The position numbers were made by a program, and so were the translations under genes. A DNA stretch of 64,000 nucleotides from Jejuia sp. UBA6058 (GTDB lineage: Bacteria; Bacteroidota; Bacteroidia; Flavobacteriales; Flavobacteriaceae). This document shows positions 8,032 through 17,414 of this stretch, one piece after another. Positions within the stretch are counted from its first letter, which is position 1, and each line of letters opens with the position of its first letter. The stretch spans positions 781,948-845,947 of the forward strand of contig DIYI01000012.1 of the NCBI GenBank assembly GCA_002428965.1, in the 5' to 3' direction. The notes under the pieces were generated by a model. It was not told the DNA's origin. It did no database searches and worked only from the letters and a program-made list of their open reading frames with translations.

Positions 8032-9293
8032 CATTAAAAGAACGAGATAAAAAGCACCTTTGGCATCCGCTGAAACAGCACCAGCTTAATCCTGAAAGTT
8101 TAGCTATAGTAAAAGCAAAGGGATGCGTGTTAACAGATGAAGATGGCAACGAGTATATTGATGCAATTTCATCTTGGTACACTTGCATGTATGGCCACTG
8201 TAATGAGTTTATTACTGAAAGAGTAGCTACCCAAATGCAACAGCTAGATCATGTGATGTTTAGTGATTTTACGCATGAACCTGCTGTTAAACTTTCTGAA
8301 GAACTCATTAAAATATTACCTGAAAATCAAAACAGAATTTACTTTAATGATAACGGATCTACAGCGGTGGAATCTGCTATAAAAATGGCATTACAGTTTT
8401 ACTTTAATAAAGGTGAAAAACGATCTACATTTATAGCATTTGAAAACGGATTTCACGGCGATACATTTGGTGCTATGAGTGTTTCGGGGCTTTCGGTTTA
8501 TAATGGGCCCTTTGAAGATTTTTTAATTGAAGTTAAGCGTATACCAACACCAAACGGCAACAACCTTAATGAAATTCTGTCTCAATTGGAAAGGTACACT
8601 TCTGAATTTGATGTAGCTGGTTTTATTTATGAACCGCTCATTCAAGGTGCTGCGGGAATGACAATTCATGATGCGGACGGCTTAAATTCAATTTTAAAAT
8701 TCTGTAAGTCTCATGATATTTTAAATATAGCAGATGAGGTAATGACCGGATTTGGAAAAACTGGAAAATATTTTGCATCTGATTATATAGGTACAAAACC
8801 AGACATTATTTGTTTAAGTAAAGCTTTAACTGCAGGGTTGCTGCCTATGGCTATTACATCGTGCACAGAGGCAATATATGAAGGTTTTTTAAGTGACGAT
8901 ATTGGCAATGGTTTTTTCCATTGTCATACCTATTCTGCAAATCCAGTAGCTTGTGCTGCTGCTATTGCTGGTATTGAATTATTGACCTCAAGTGATATTC
9001 AAATGAGCATTAAGCAGATTTCAGAATCACATCAAAAGTTTGAGAACAAAATTAAGGATCATGCAAAAGTAAGAGCCACAAGACATTTGGGGGTTATTTT
9101 TGCTTTAGATTTAGATACTAAAATGAAGCGCTATGGCGATTTACGAGATAAACTTCTAAAATTCTTTATGGATAGAGGTGTATTTTTAAGGCCTCTTGGA
9201 AATACTATCTATATTCAGGTGCCTTATATAATTTCTGCGAGCGAATTACAGAAAGTTTATGATACAATTGAAGCCTGTTTGGGTATCGTTTGA
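8028..9293 (+). CDS. bioA: Adenosylmethionine-8-amino-7-oxononanoate aminotransferase
   Basis: A 421-residue class III aminotransferase (KAPA to DAPA). Motifs: the N-terminal HLWHPLKQH seen in BioA, ISSWYTCMYGHCN, the FFNDNGSTAVE-type PLP site (YFNDNGSTAVESAIK), ADEVMTGFGKTG and the PLP-lysine region LSKALTAGLLPMA. It is the last gene of the operon, with a 4-base overlap to bioD. A convergent gene ends 6 bases downstream. Confidence 0.93.
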   Translation: MTLKERDKKHLWHPLKQHQLNPESLAIVKAKGCVLTDEDGNEYIDAISSWYTCMYGHCNEFITERVATQMQQLDHVMFSDFTHEPAVKLSEELIKILPENQNRIYFNDNGSTAVESAIKMALQFYFNKGEKRSTFIAFENGFHGDTFGAMSVSGLSVYNGPFEDFLIEVKRIPTPNGNNLNEILSQLERYTSEFDVAGFIYEPLIQGAAGMTIHDADGLNSILKFCKSHDILNIADEVMTGFGKTGKYFASDYIGTKPDIICLSKALTAGLLPMAITSCTEAIYEGFLSDDIGNGFFHCHTYSANPVACAAAIAGIELLTSSDIQMSIKQISESHQKFENKIKDHAKVRATRHLGVIFALDLDTKMKRYGDLRDKLLKFFMDRGVFLRPLGNTIYIQVPYIISASELQKVYDTIEACLGIV

Positions 9294-9298
9294 TACTA

Positions 9299-9727
9299 TT
9301 AAATGCCATCTAAATATTTATCCAATAAGTTAATTTTGACTTCAGAATCGTTAATTAATACGTATAGTTCGTCATATTGCCATTCATTCTCAAACTTATT
9401 GCCAATTACGATAATTTCCCCTTTTCCTTTTGGTCCTGATATTGGAATAGTTAAACTTGCAGATGTATTTCCGTTTGAATATTTATAGTTAGTATTTCCC
9501 ATGCCATCTGTTTCAATTGGAGTACCTAAATATTCCACTACTCTTTCATTTGCTACCGCTTCTGCATAAGCATGAGTATAAGGTTCAGATTCTTTAATCG
9601 AATCTGCTACTTTATAAATTACTCCGCCAATGCCTATAATAACAATTACTATTAATGTTAAGCAACCGCCTCCAAGAACCCAGCCCCAATTTCGGCTAAA
9701 CCAGCTTTTCTGTTTTACATCTTCCAT
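9299..9727 (-). CDS. Membrane-anchored protein with Coa1-like domain
   Basis: A 142-residue protein with a cytoplasmic N-terminus (SWFSRNWGWVLGGGCL), one membrane helix (~residues 18-40) and an extracytoplasmic domain with KGKGEIIVIGN and WQYDELYVLI. This resembles the bacterial Coa1/Tim21-like domain, named after a cytochrome oxidase assembly factor. The resemblance is by pattern only. It may be co-transcribed with the gene starting at 10375, whose stop is 7 bases upstream. Confidence 0.6.
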   Translation of the reverse strand: MEDVKQKSWFSRNWGWVLGGGCLTLIVIVIIGIGGVIYKVADSIKESEPYTHAYAEAVANERVVEYLGTPIETDGMGNTNYKYSNGNTSASLTIPISGPKGKGEIIVIGNKFENEWQYDELYVLINDSEVKINLLDKYLDGI

Positions 9728-9733
9728 ATTGTA

Positions 9734-10375
9734 TTAAGATAAATTTTCTTTTATTTCAGAATAATATACAGCCTCTAAAAAAAGCTTAGTACTAGAATTT
9801 TCATCCTCATCGGATTTTATTTCTTTAAAAACACCAGCAACTTTTAGTTTAGTTTCAGGTAGCTTCTTTTTACTTCTGGCATGTGCAATTATAAATGTTT
9901 CAGAATGTAGTTCATCTCTTAGTTCGTAAACATCATATTGATCAATAAGCGGTATCATCATAAAGGTGGTAACATTTCCTGCCATCAGTGGAATCATGAT
10001 AAAACCCTTAAAATCTGTTTTAGAAGTTATACGTTTTGGAATTCCTTCAAGTATGGCGCTCGAAGATTTTACAGCTTTCCTTTTAGCCTCCGAAGGTTTC
10101 ATTTTTAATGGAATAAACCTTTTATAGTTTTGCTGCAACTTAGCTTCCATTTTAGAGACTATCATTTGTTTTTTGTGATCATCTAATTCAGAAGTGCTCA
10201 TTTCAAAAAATAACACCATTTGTTGTTTGCTGCTAAATACACCGCCGAGTTTCCCTAATTCCGATTGAGATATAATTCCATCCTTGGCTTTGGTTAATAC
10301 ATTATAAAAACGCCCTCCATTATCTAATGCTGTTAAAGCTTCGTCTACATATGTATATGGCGTAATTTTTTTCAT
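9734..10375 (-). CDS. Hypothetical cytosolic protein
   Basis: A 213-residue soluble protein starting MKKITPYTYVDEALTALDNGGRF. No signal peptide or membrane helix. The centre is basic (LKMKPSEAKRKAVKSSSA), and the stretch FKGFIMIPLMAGNVTTFMMIPLIDQYDVYELRD is hydrophobic beta-strand-like. I do not recognise the family. It lies 7 bases upstream of the Coa1-like gene on the same strand, so the two probably form a pair. Confidence 0.6.
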   Translation of the reverse strand: MKKITPYTYVDEALTALDNGGRFYNVLTKAKDGIISQSELGKLGGVFSSKQQMVLFFEMSTSELDDHKKQMIVSKMEAKLQQNYKRFIPLKMKPSEAKRKAVKSSSAILEGIPKRITSKTDFKGFIMIPLMAGNVTTFMMIPLIDQYDVYELRDELHSETFIIAHARSKKKLPETKLKVAGVFKEIKSDEDENSSTKLFLEAVYYSEIKENLS

Positions 10376-10448
10376 TTTTATACTGGTTTTATACTTAAGT
10401 TAGTATTTAAAAATAGAACTTTGTTACAGATGAAATAAATTCAATCCT

Positions 10449-10482
10449 TTGTTATTATAGACATGTATAACTCTTACTTTTG
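10449..10482 (+). promoter_or_regulatory. Promoter for the ketoacyl synthase gene
   Basis: TTG (10449-10451) and TACTTTTG (10475-10482) fit the -33/-7 pattern with a 23-base spacer, at the long end of the accepted range. The TTG start codon follows 16 bases after the -7 box, which implies a very short leader. Confidence 0.5.
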
Positions 10483-10498
10483 TGGAAAATAAACTGTA

Positions 10499-11656
10499 TT
10501 GCAAAAGTCAATATCCATAACAGCTGTAGCATCTATTTCTCCATTAGGGATCTCCCAAAATGAAATATGGAAAAATTATTTAAAGCCTGAACATCAGTTA
10601 AGTTCCGAGATGTTTTTGGATAAGCATACTTGGGTTTCCAAAATAACGGAAGAAGCACAAAAAGCTATTACAGAGCTTAGGTTATCTGATAGTAAATACA
10701 AAGCACTGGACGACACAGTACTTTATGCGATTTACGCTTCCAGGAAAGCCATTAATACGGCCAATTGGAGAGAAAGCGATAACTTCGGTATTAACATTGG
10801 TTCTTCAAGAGGCGCTACCACATTATTTGAAAAATATCATAAGTCCTTTTTAGAGAGTAAAGTTTCAGATACTTTAAGTTCTCCAACTACAACTTTAGGA
10901 AACATATCATCTTGGGTAGCACACGATTTACAAACACAAGGTCCTGAGATTAGTCATTCCATCACTTGCTCAACCGCTTTACACAGTGTATTAAACGGCA
11001 TTGCTTGGATTAATTCTGGTATGTGTGATAAATTTTTGGTTGGCGGAAGTGAAGCACCTCTTACGCCTTTTACCATAGCTCAAATGAAAGCTTTAAAGAT
11101 TTATTCTAAAAGTAAAAATGAATATCCCTGTAGAGCATTAGACCTTGATAAAACTAAAAATACCATGGTGCTCGGTGAAGGTGCCGCAATGGTATGTTTA
11201 GAGGCAGGCTATAAAAAGAATGCGCTAGCTAAAATTATTGGCATTGGCTATGCTACTGAAATTTTAAAACATAATATTTCAATATCTAGTGATGCCAAGT
11301 GTTTTCAAAAATCTATGAAAATGGCTTTAGGAGATGTAAATCCAGATGAGGTTGATGTTGTTGTAATGCATGCTCCAGGAACTTTAAAAGGAGATGCTTC
11401 AGAATTTAAAGCAATTGAAAAAGTATTTGGAAATACATTACCTGCACTTACCAGTAATAAATGGAAGATTGGGCACACATTTGGAGCTTCGGGTGCTTTA
11501 AGTTTAGAACTTGCTGTTTTAATGTTACAGTATCAAAAGTATATTGAGGTGCCTTTTATTGAGACTAAAAACACTCCGAATAAATTAGAAACTATTCTAG
11601 TAAATGCCGTTGGTTTTGGTGGGAATGCTGTTTCTATATTATTGGGTAAAAACTAA
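10499..11656 (+). CDS. Beta-ketoacyl-ACP synthase (KAS I/II type) in the biotin locus
   Basis: A 385-residue thiolase-fold condensing enzyme. The Cys-His-His triad is visible: the active cysteine in SITCSTALHSVLNG (~residue 160), histidine in HAPGTLKGD and histidine in KIGHTFGASG. It starts at TTG. It is shorter than FabF (~410 residues) and sits between bioA and bioB, on the same strand as both. By position it could help make the pimeloyl chain, but KAS enzymes act widely in lipid and polyketide synthesis and the sequence alone does not decide. Confidence 0.8.
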   Translation: MQKSISITAVASISPLGISQNEIWKNYLKPEHQLSSEMFLDKHTWVSKITEEAQKAITELRLSDSKYKALDDTVLYAIYASRKAINTANWRESDNFGINIGSSRGATTLFEKYHKSFLESKVSDTLSSPTTTLGNISSWVAHDLQTQGPEISHSITCSTALHSVLNGIAWINSGMCDKFLVGGSEAPLTPFTIAQMKALKIYSKSKNEYPCRALDLDKTKNTMVLGEGAAMVCLEAGYKKNALAKIIGIGYATEILKHNISISSDAKCFQKSMKMALGDVNPDEVDVVVMHAPGTLKGDASEFKAIEKVFGNTLPALTSNKWKIGHTFGASGALSLELAVLMLQYQKYIEVPFIETKNTPNKLETILVNAVGFGGNAVSILLGKN

Positions 11657-11705
11657 GTATTTCTTGCGTTTAATTATTATTTTTGATTAACTAACTGAAA
11701 GTTTT

Positions 11706-12800
11706 ATGGGTGAGACTAAACACAACTGGACCAAAAAAGAAATTCTTGATATATACAATAAACCTTTAATGGAATTGCTTTACGATGCGGCAACAATTCA
11801 TCGTAAACATCATGATCCAAATACAGTTCAGGTTTCTACATTGTTGTCAATCAAAACAGGGGGTTGTCCAGAAGATTGCGGGTATTGTCCACAAGCAGCA
11901 AGATATCATACAGATATTGAAGGCAATGATTTAATGAGTGTTCAACAAGTAAAAGCGCAAGCTTTACGAGCTAAGGCTAGTGGTAGTTCTCGTGTTTGTA
12001 TGGGTGCGGCTTGGAGAAATGTAAAAGATGGAGAAGAGTTTGATGATGTTTTGGAAATGGTGCGTACCATAAACAAGTTGGATATGGAGGTATGTTGTAC
12101 CCTTGGTATGATTACCGAAAATCAAGCGAAGCGTTTAGCAGAAGCAGGATTATATGCTTACAACCATAACTTAGACTCTTCTGAAGAGTATTATAAAGAA
12201 GTAATTTCTACTAGAGGTTTTGAAGACCGTTTAGAAACTATTGATAATGTAAGAAAAACAAATGTAACAGTATGTTCTGGCGGTATAATTGGAATGGGTG
12301 AAAAAACTGAGGATAGAGCTGGTATGTTGGTGGCTTTATCAACCTTAAACCCTCAACCAGAATCTGTTCCGATTAATGCATTAGTTGCTGTGGAAGGCAC
12401 GCCATTGGAAGATCAAGAGCCTGTTTCTATTTGGGATATGGTGCGTATGGTGGCAACTACAAGAATTGTAATGCCAGAAACGCAAGTACGCTTAAGTGCT
12501 GGTAGAACACAAATGACAAGAGAGGGACAAGCCATGTGTTTCTTTGCGGGTGCAAATTCTATTTTTGCTGGTGATAAATTACTAACAACCCCAAACCCAG
12601 ATGTAAATGAGGATATGGAAATGTTTAAATTGTTAGGTTTAAATCCTCAGAAACCCTTCATCAAAAAAATGCAACCTAAAACTGTAGAAGCTGAAGATTC
12701 GCAATACCAATCTTTAGGTGAAAAACCAAAATGGACACGCCCTGATCATACTATAGAGCGCAATGAGGTTGCTAAAGCAAAAGCTAAGACTTTAAAATAG
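11706..12800 (+). CDS. bioB: Biotin synthase
   Basis: A 364-residue radical SAM enzyme inserting sulfur into dethiobiotin. The radical-SAM cysteines are in GGCPEDCGYCPQAA. YNHNLDSSEEYY, CSGGIIGMGE and the conserved ending FFAGANSIFAGDKLLTTPNPD are characteristic of BioB. Upstream, TATTTTTG at 11678-11685 fits a -7 box. The gene follows the ketoacyl synthase by 49 bases. Confidence 0.97.
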   Translation: MGETKHNWTKKEILDIYNKPLMELLYDAATIHRKHHDPNTVQVSTLLSIKTGGCPEDCGYCPQAARYHTDIEGNDLMSVQQVKAQALRAKASGSSRVCMGAAWRNVKDGEEFDDVLEMVRTINKLDMEVCCTLGMITENQAKRLAEAGLYAYNHNLDSSEEYYKEVISTRGFEDRLETIDNVRKTNVTVCSGGIIGMGEKTEDRAGMLVALSTLNPQPESVPINALVAVEGTPLEDQEPVSIWDMVRMVATTRIVMPETQVRLSAGRTQMTREGQAMCFFAGANSIFAGDKLLTTPNPDVNEDMEMFKLLGLNPQKPFIKKMQPKTVEAEDSQYQSLGEKPKWTRPDHTIERNEVAKAKAKTLK

Positions 12801-12818
12801 TTTTCTGGATTTTATTGA

Positions 12819-12910
12819 AAGGCTTTTGGTAAGGAGCACAAGGAACCAAAAAGTTTAGCGTAAAGCCAGACCTATCACTCTGAGATAGTCGAGGGCTGTG
12901 TTAACGTCCA
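12819..12910 (+). repeat. Dispersed intergenic repeat, copy E (degenerate)
   Basis: The layout is arm (ggcttttggt), short loop, arm (accaaaaa), then tagcgtaaagcc-gacc and taacgtccaa. It lines up with the copies at 36941, 54666, 59272 and 60752 (reverse). It fills the gap between bioB and the cupin gene. Confidence 0.55.
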
Positions 12911-12976
12911 AGCTGTTATTTTTCATTTGGTAACCTTTTCTTAACTTTGCGTAACTAAACAAAATTTACCTCTACG

Positions 12977-13825
12977 TTGAACCTACAGGATATTCCTCGT
13001 ATAAAAACGATAACTAAATCGGATTTTCTTAAACACTATTTTAAACCACAAAAACCTGTGGTGATTGAGCGTTTTATTGAGGATTGGCCTGCCTACAAGT
13101 CTTGGAATTTAGAGTACTTTAAAGGTGTTGGAGGAGATTTAACGGTGCCTTTATATGATGATAGACCTGTAGATTATAAGGATGGGTTTAATGAGCCGCA
13201 TGCCAAAATGAAATTAGGCGATTACATTGATTTGCTGAAGCGCGAGCCTACAAAGTACCGCATATTCCTCTGGAATGCTCTTAAGGAAATACCACAGTTA
13301 CAAAATGATTTTAAGTTTCCTGATTTTGGGTTAAGACTTATGAAAGGAATTCCTATGTTGTTTTTTGGCGGAAGAGATTCACATACGTTTATGCATTATG
13401 ATATTGATTTGGCTAATATTTTTCATTTTCATTTTGAAGGCACAAAAGAGTGTATTCTGTTCGATCAAAACCAGACTGAATATTTGTACAAGATTCCACA
13501 TTCTTTAATTACGAGAGAGGATATTGATTTTAAAAATCCAGATTTCGGAAAATGGCCAATGCTTAAAAAAGCTAATGGTTATAAAACAGAATTAAATCAT
13601 GGTGAAGTGCTCTATATGCCAGAGGGCTATTGGCATTATATGCGTTATGTAACCCCTGGTTTTTCTTTGAGTTTAAGGGCAATAGCACGAAATCCTAAAA
13701 ACCTAAGTAGGGCCATTTATAATTTACTTATTATGCGTAATTATGATAATATTATGCGACGTATAAAGGGCCAAAAATGGATTGATTGGAAAAATGAGCA
13801 AGCCATTGTTAGAACACATTCTTAG
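12977..13825 (+). CDS. Cupin-like (JmjC-type) oxygenase family protein
   Basis: A 282-residue protein starting at TTG. It resembles the cupin_8/JmjC group of Fe(II)/2-oxoglutarate oxygenases: the N-terminal KPVVIERFIEDWPAY, the metal motif HYDIDLANIF (HxD) and a distal histidine in MPEGYWHYM. The substrate is unknown. A TAACTTTG box (12942-12949) precedes the start by 27 bases. The basic C-terminus follows the second metal ligand. Confidence 0.8.
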   Translation: MNLQDIPRIKTITKSDFLKHYFKPQKPVVIERFIEDWPAYKSWNLEYFKGVGGDLTVPLYDDRPVDYKDGFNEPHAKMKLGDYIDLLKREPTKYRIFLWNALKEIPQLQNDFKFPDFGLRLMKGIPMLFFGGRDSHTFMHYDIDLANIFHFHFEGTKECILFDQNQTEYLYKIPHSLITREDIDFKNPDFGKWPMLKKANGYKTELNHGEVLYMPEGYWHYMRYVTPGFSLSLRAIARNPKNLSRAIYNLLIMRNYDNIMRRIKGQKWIDWKNEQAIVRTHS

Positions 13826-13891
13826 TTCTATATTTTTGTTTTTCAACTCTTAAATTCTAGTATATTTGCGGCTTAATATAAAACTCAAATC

Positions 13892-14410
13892 ATGAAATAC
13901 ATATGTTTTTTACTTACACTTTTAGTTAACGTTTCTTTTGTAAATAGTCAAGCTTTTAAAGGTAAAAATGATAACAAATTTCAAGTTGGTGCCAACTTTC
14001 AAGGCAATGGAACAGGAATAAATGCAAGTTACGATTATGGATTGGGAGAGAATATTTCGGTTGGTATTTCATCAACATATCTTTTAGGTGTTGATGAGAC
14101 ACTTAAGAATTTTGAAAATGATGATTTAAATGCCAATTTTGATAACCGTTTTGATGCGAGAGCGCGCTTTAATGCAAATCTTGGTTCTGTGATTAGCAGC
14201 GATACTAAGTTTGATGTTTACCCAGGTTTAAGCCTTGGTCTTAAAAATTTTGGTGGACATCTAGGTGCACGTTACTTCTTTTCAGACGGGTTTGGAGTGT
14301 ATTTAGAACTGAATACGCCTTTTGCAAAATACAAAAGTGGAACTTTAACAGCAGCTGAACTTTTACATAATGAGTTTAATTTCAGTTTAGGAGCTAGTTT
14401 CAATATTTAA
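13892..14410 (+). CDS. Small outer membrane beta-barrel protein (DUF6646-like)
   Basis: A 172-residue secreted protein with a signal peptide (about residues 1-19). It then has regular beta-strand pairs (KFQVGANFQ, ISVGISSTYLLG, ARFNANLGSVI, GGHLGARYFF, EFNFSLGASFNI). The AFKGKNDNKFQVG opening is what I associate with a flavobacterial family of unknown function (DUF6646). Probably an eight-stranded barrel in the outer membrane. Confidence 0.65.
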   Translation: MKYICFLLTLLVNVSFVNSQAFKGKNDNKFQVGANFQGNGTGINASYDYGLGENISVGISSTYLLGVDETLKNFENDDLNANFDNRFDARARFNANLGSVISSDTKFDVYPGLSLGLKNFGGHLGARYFFSDGFGVYLELNTPFAKYKSGTLTAAELLHNEFNFSLGASFNI

Positions 14411-14474
14411 ATTAGAATTTAAAATCCTTAGAAAAAAAGGGTGGAATTTTACATTTCATCCTCTTTTTATGGTT

Positions 14475-14954
14475 TTACCCGAAAAGTTCTCTCGCTTTTT
14501 CATACACTAGGTGCGTTTCCCAGCCTCTGTATAGCAGATAATCGATTAATTTTCGCTTTTTTTTGTTTTTGTCGCCACTGGAGATGGAGTTGGCTTTTTT
14601 TTCGGCTAAACCATTGAAAACCTCGATGTAATCCGATTCTTCAATTTCTGCAAGTGCCTGATTTATATTAACTTTGGAAATGTCTTTTAGCCTTAATTCA
14701 CGGGTTAATCGGCGTCGGCCCCAAGCCTTTATTTTAAACTTACCACTTACAAATGTTTTGGCGAAACGTTCTTCGTTAAGATAGTTGTGTTCTAGTAGAT
14801 GTACAATAATTACATCTATAGCTTCGGGTATCATATACATACCTTCAAGTTTACGCCTTACTTCTTGATGGCAGCGTTCCTGGTACGCGCAATAGTGCTC
14901 TAGTTTTCTAGTAGCTTCTTGTACCGTGTATGTTTTTCTGGTTTGCATTAGCAT
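14475..14954 (-). CDS. recX: RecX-family regulator of RecA
   Basis: A 159-residue all-helical protein built of three-helix repeats. The first is around ATRKLEHYCAYQERCHQEVRRKL, then DVIIVHLLEHNYLNEERFAKTFV and GRRRLTRELRLKDIS; the end is IDYLLYRGWETHLVYEKAREL. RecX proteins bind and limit RecA filaments. No recA is in the window. The start could be at either of two nearby ATG codons (MLMQ). Confidence 0.88.
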   Translation of the reverse strand: MLMQTRKTYTVQEATRKLEHYCAYQERCHQEVRRKLEGMYMIPEAIDVIIVHLLEHNYLNEERFAKTFVSGKFKIKAWGRRRLTRELRLKDISKVNINQALAEIEESDYIEVFNGLAEKKANSISSGDKNKKKRKLIDYLLYRGWETHLVYEKARELFG

Positions 14955-15046
14955 TCCAAAAATAGCAATTGAAATTATTTAATAGATAATATAAAACCAA
15001 ATCTTCTATACTGAACTAAAATCTAGTATAGTTTTATAAACTTAAT

Positions 15047-17362
15047 ATGATGAAAAAAACTACTTTATTCTTTTTATTGCTTTTGTCTTTTGTCTTTGGT
15101 TATGGGCAAATGAATGATTTAATAATTTCTGAGTATGGGGAAGGCTCAAGTTTCAATAAATATCTAGAAATCTTTAATGGAACTGGTTCGGATGTTGATT
15201 TGACTGATTATGAAATATGGAGAATAGTTAATGGTAACCCTACGTGGCCAGAATTCAGTACTGGCCTTTCTGGAACATTAAGTAATGGAGACGTTTTTAT
15301 TGTAGCTCATCCCTCTGCTAGTGCTTCTGTTTTAGCGGTTGCCGATTTAGTTACTGGGATTGCTATATGGACTGGAGATGATGCTACTGGTTTAGCAAAA
15401 GATAATGGTTCTGGAACATTTGTCCTCATTGATGCTATCGGAACAAATGGTGCAGATCCTGGAACAGGATGGGATGTTGCTGGAACAACAAATGCCACTC
15501 AAAACCATACACTAGTAAGAAAATCTAGTATTTGTAGTACTAATACTAATTGGACATCCTCAGCCGGAACAACAGTCAATGATAGCGAGTGGGTTGTTCT
15601 TCCACAAGACGATTGGACTGATATAGGTACTCATACTACTACTTGCTGTATCTTTACATCAACTTGGACAGCCGGTGCTTGGAGCCAAGGTCCTGGTGCA
15701 CCACCTATTCCAGATTTGAATACCTCTGTAATAATTGATGATAACTATAGTGTGACAGCCGGTAATAGTATTGAGTCTTGTTCATTAATAGTTAATTCTG
15801 GTAGAATCTTGACAGTAGGAAACGGTTCTTTCGTTGAAGTACAGAATGATGTAGTTGTTGATGGCACTTTGTTAGTTGAAAGCAGCGGTAATTTTGTGCA
15901 AAATGATGACGCAGGTACATTTACAAATAATGGCACTTCTAGCGTAAATAAAATAACACCTCCTAAAGCAGGTTGGTTTTATTATACCTATTGGAGTTCT
16001 CCAGTAGTTGGAGAAACTGTGGAAGATGCTTTTCCTAATGTAGACGGCGATAGACGCTTTTGGTTTAATGCCGCAAATTTTGTTGATAATAATGGAGATG
16101 ATGTAGATGATAATGGTGATGATTGGCAGTATGCGCTAACAGGTACTGTTATGACACCAGGAGTTGGATATGCTTCGACAGAAGCTCGTTTGTTTTTTCC
16201 TGGAGCAACTGGACAAGCAACATTTGAGGGTGCGTTTAATACAGGAGATATAGATGTTACTATAACTTCTAACCCAACTAATACGGGTGTTAATTGGAAT
16301 TTTATTGGTAATCCTTACCCATCTGCTATAGATTTTGATGCATTTTATGCTGCAAATTCTGGAGTAGTACAAGGTACAGCTTACTTCTGGTCTCAAGGTT
16401 CTCCGTTGGACGCAGGTAATGCAGGTAATCAACAATTTAATTTTGATTTAAATGATTATGCGGTGTATGCTGCAGGAGCAGGCGCTGGCACTGGATCAGG
16501 AGGCGGAGGCATTACTCCAAATGGCAGTGTGCCATCAGGACAAGGATTTTTCATAGCGCAACAAGCGGATGGTACAGCAACGTTTACAAATGCCATGCGA
16601 ATGGCAGATGGCACAAGTAATTCGCAGTTCTTTAAAACGAGCAACGCAAAAAAAGCAACTAGTAATGCTAATCGTATTTGGATTGATTTAACAAACGAGG
16701 TTGGGTTTTTTAACCAAATTGCATTGGCTTATGTTGAGAACGCAACTTCAGGTAATGATGGAATGACTTACGATGCACCTAAATTATTAACATCAAATTT
16801 TGCAATGGCGTTGTACTCCATAATTGATGCCGATGATTCTAAATATGCTATTCAAGCGAAAAACATAAGTGACCTAAATGAGGACGAAATAATAAAAATA
16901 GGATTAAATACTAATATTAATGTTTCTACAGAGTATACATTTTCAATTTCTAAATTGGAAGGAGATTTTGTGAGTAATAATACTATTTACCTGATAGATA
17001 ACCTTACCAATACATCTCATAATTTATCTTATTCAGCTTATACATTTACTTCTGAAGCTGGAGAATTTAATGATCGTTTTGAAATTGTATTTAATGAAAA
17101 TGCTTTATCAAAACCTGAATTTGAACTGAGTAATAAGGTTACAATTTTACAATTTAATGATAATCAGTTTCAATTTACAAGTGATTCTTCAAGATTTAAG
17201 TCCATTGAGATATTTGATTTATTGGGAAGACCTTTATATAAATTTGAAGGCAATAGCACGAATGAGACGTATGATCTTAGTAGTTTAAAAAGAACTGTTT
17301 ACATTGCCAACATTGCATTAGATAATGGAAAAACAACAAGTATAAAGTTTATAAAAAACTAG
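15047..17362 (+). CDS. Secreted lamin-tail-domain protein with T9SS sorting signal
   Basis: A 771-residue protein with a signal peptide (MMKKTTLFFLLLLSFVFGYGQ). Residues ~22-130 match a lamin-tail domain (DLIISEYGEGSSFNKYLEIFN). The middle is low-complexity and Asp/Gly-rich. The last ~75 residues are a type A T9SS sorting domain (SIEIFDLLGRPLYKF ... IKFIKN). I infer export across the outer membrane by the type IX system; PorZ, encoded at 20550-22892, is part of that machinery. A strong hairpin terminator follows. Confidence 0.88.
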   Translation: MMKKTTLFFLLLLSFVFGYGQMNDLIISEYGEGSSFNKYLEIFNGTGSDVDLTDYEIWRIVNGNPTWPEFSTGLSGTLSNGDVFIVAHPSASASVLAVADLVTGIAIWTGDDATGLAKDNGSGTFVLIDAIGTNGADPGTGWDVAGTTNATQNHTLVRKSSICSTNTNWTSSAGTTVNDSEWVVLPQDDWTDIGTHTTTCCIFTSTWTAGAWSQGPGAPPIPDLNTSVIIDDNYSVTAGNSIESCSLIVNSGRILTVGNGSFVEVQNDVVVDGTLLVESSGNFVQNDDAGTFTNNGTSSVNKITPPKAGWFYYTYWSSPVVGETVEDAFPNVDGDRRFWFNAANFVDNNGDDVDDNGDDWQYALTGTVMTPGVGYASTEARLFFPGATGQATFEGAFNTGDIDVTITSNPTNTGVNWNFIGNPYPSAIDFDAFYAANSGVVQGTAYFWSQGSPLDAGNAGNQQFNFDLNDYAVYAAGAGAGTGSGGGGITPNGSVPSGQGFFIAQQADGTATFTNAMRMADGTSNSQFFKTSNAKKATSNANRIWIDLTNEVGFFNQIALAYVENATSGNDGMTYDAPKLLTSNFAMALYSIIDADDSKYAIQAKNISDLNEDEIIKIGLNTNINVSTEYTFSISKLEGDFVSNNTIYLIDNLTNTSHNLSYSAYTFTSEAGEFNDRFEIVFNENALSKPEFELSNKVTILQFNDNQFQFTSDSSRFKSIEIFDLLGRPLYKFEGNSTNETYDLSSLKRTVYIANIALDNGKTTSIKFIKN

Positions 17363-17388
17363 ATAACTAACTAATTATATTTACTAAG

Positions 17389-17414
17389 CGCCACTTTGTT
17401 AAGTGGCGTTTTTT
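17389..17414 (+). terminator. Rho-independent terminator
   Basis: CGCCACTT-TGTT-AAGTGGCG followed by six T residues. It ends the T9SS cargo gene and reaches the last base of the convergent TonB receptor gene. Confidence 0.9.

Noticed and set aside
16136..16435. Antisense frames inside the T9SS cargo and other large genes
   Set aside because: They are shadows of the repetitive Gly/Asn-rich coding sequence, without family signal or promoter.
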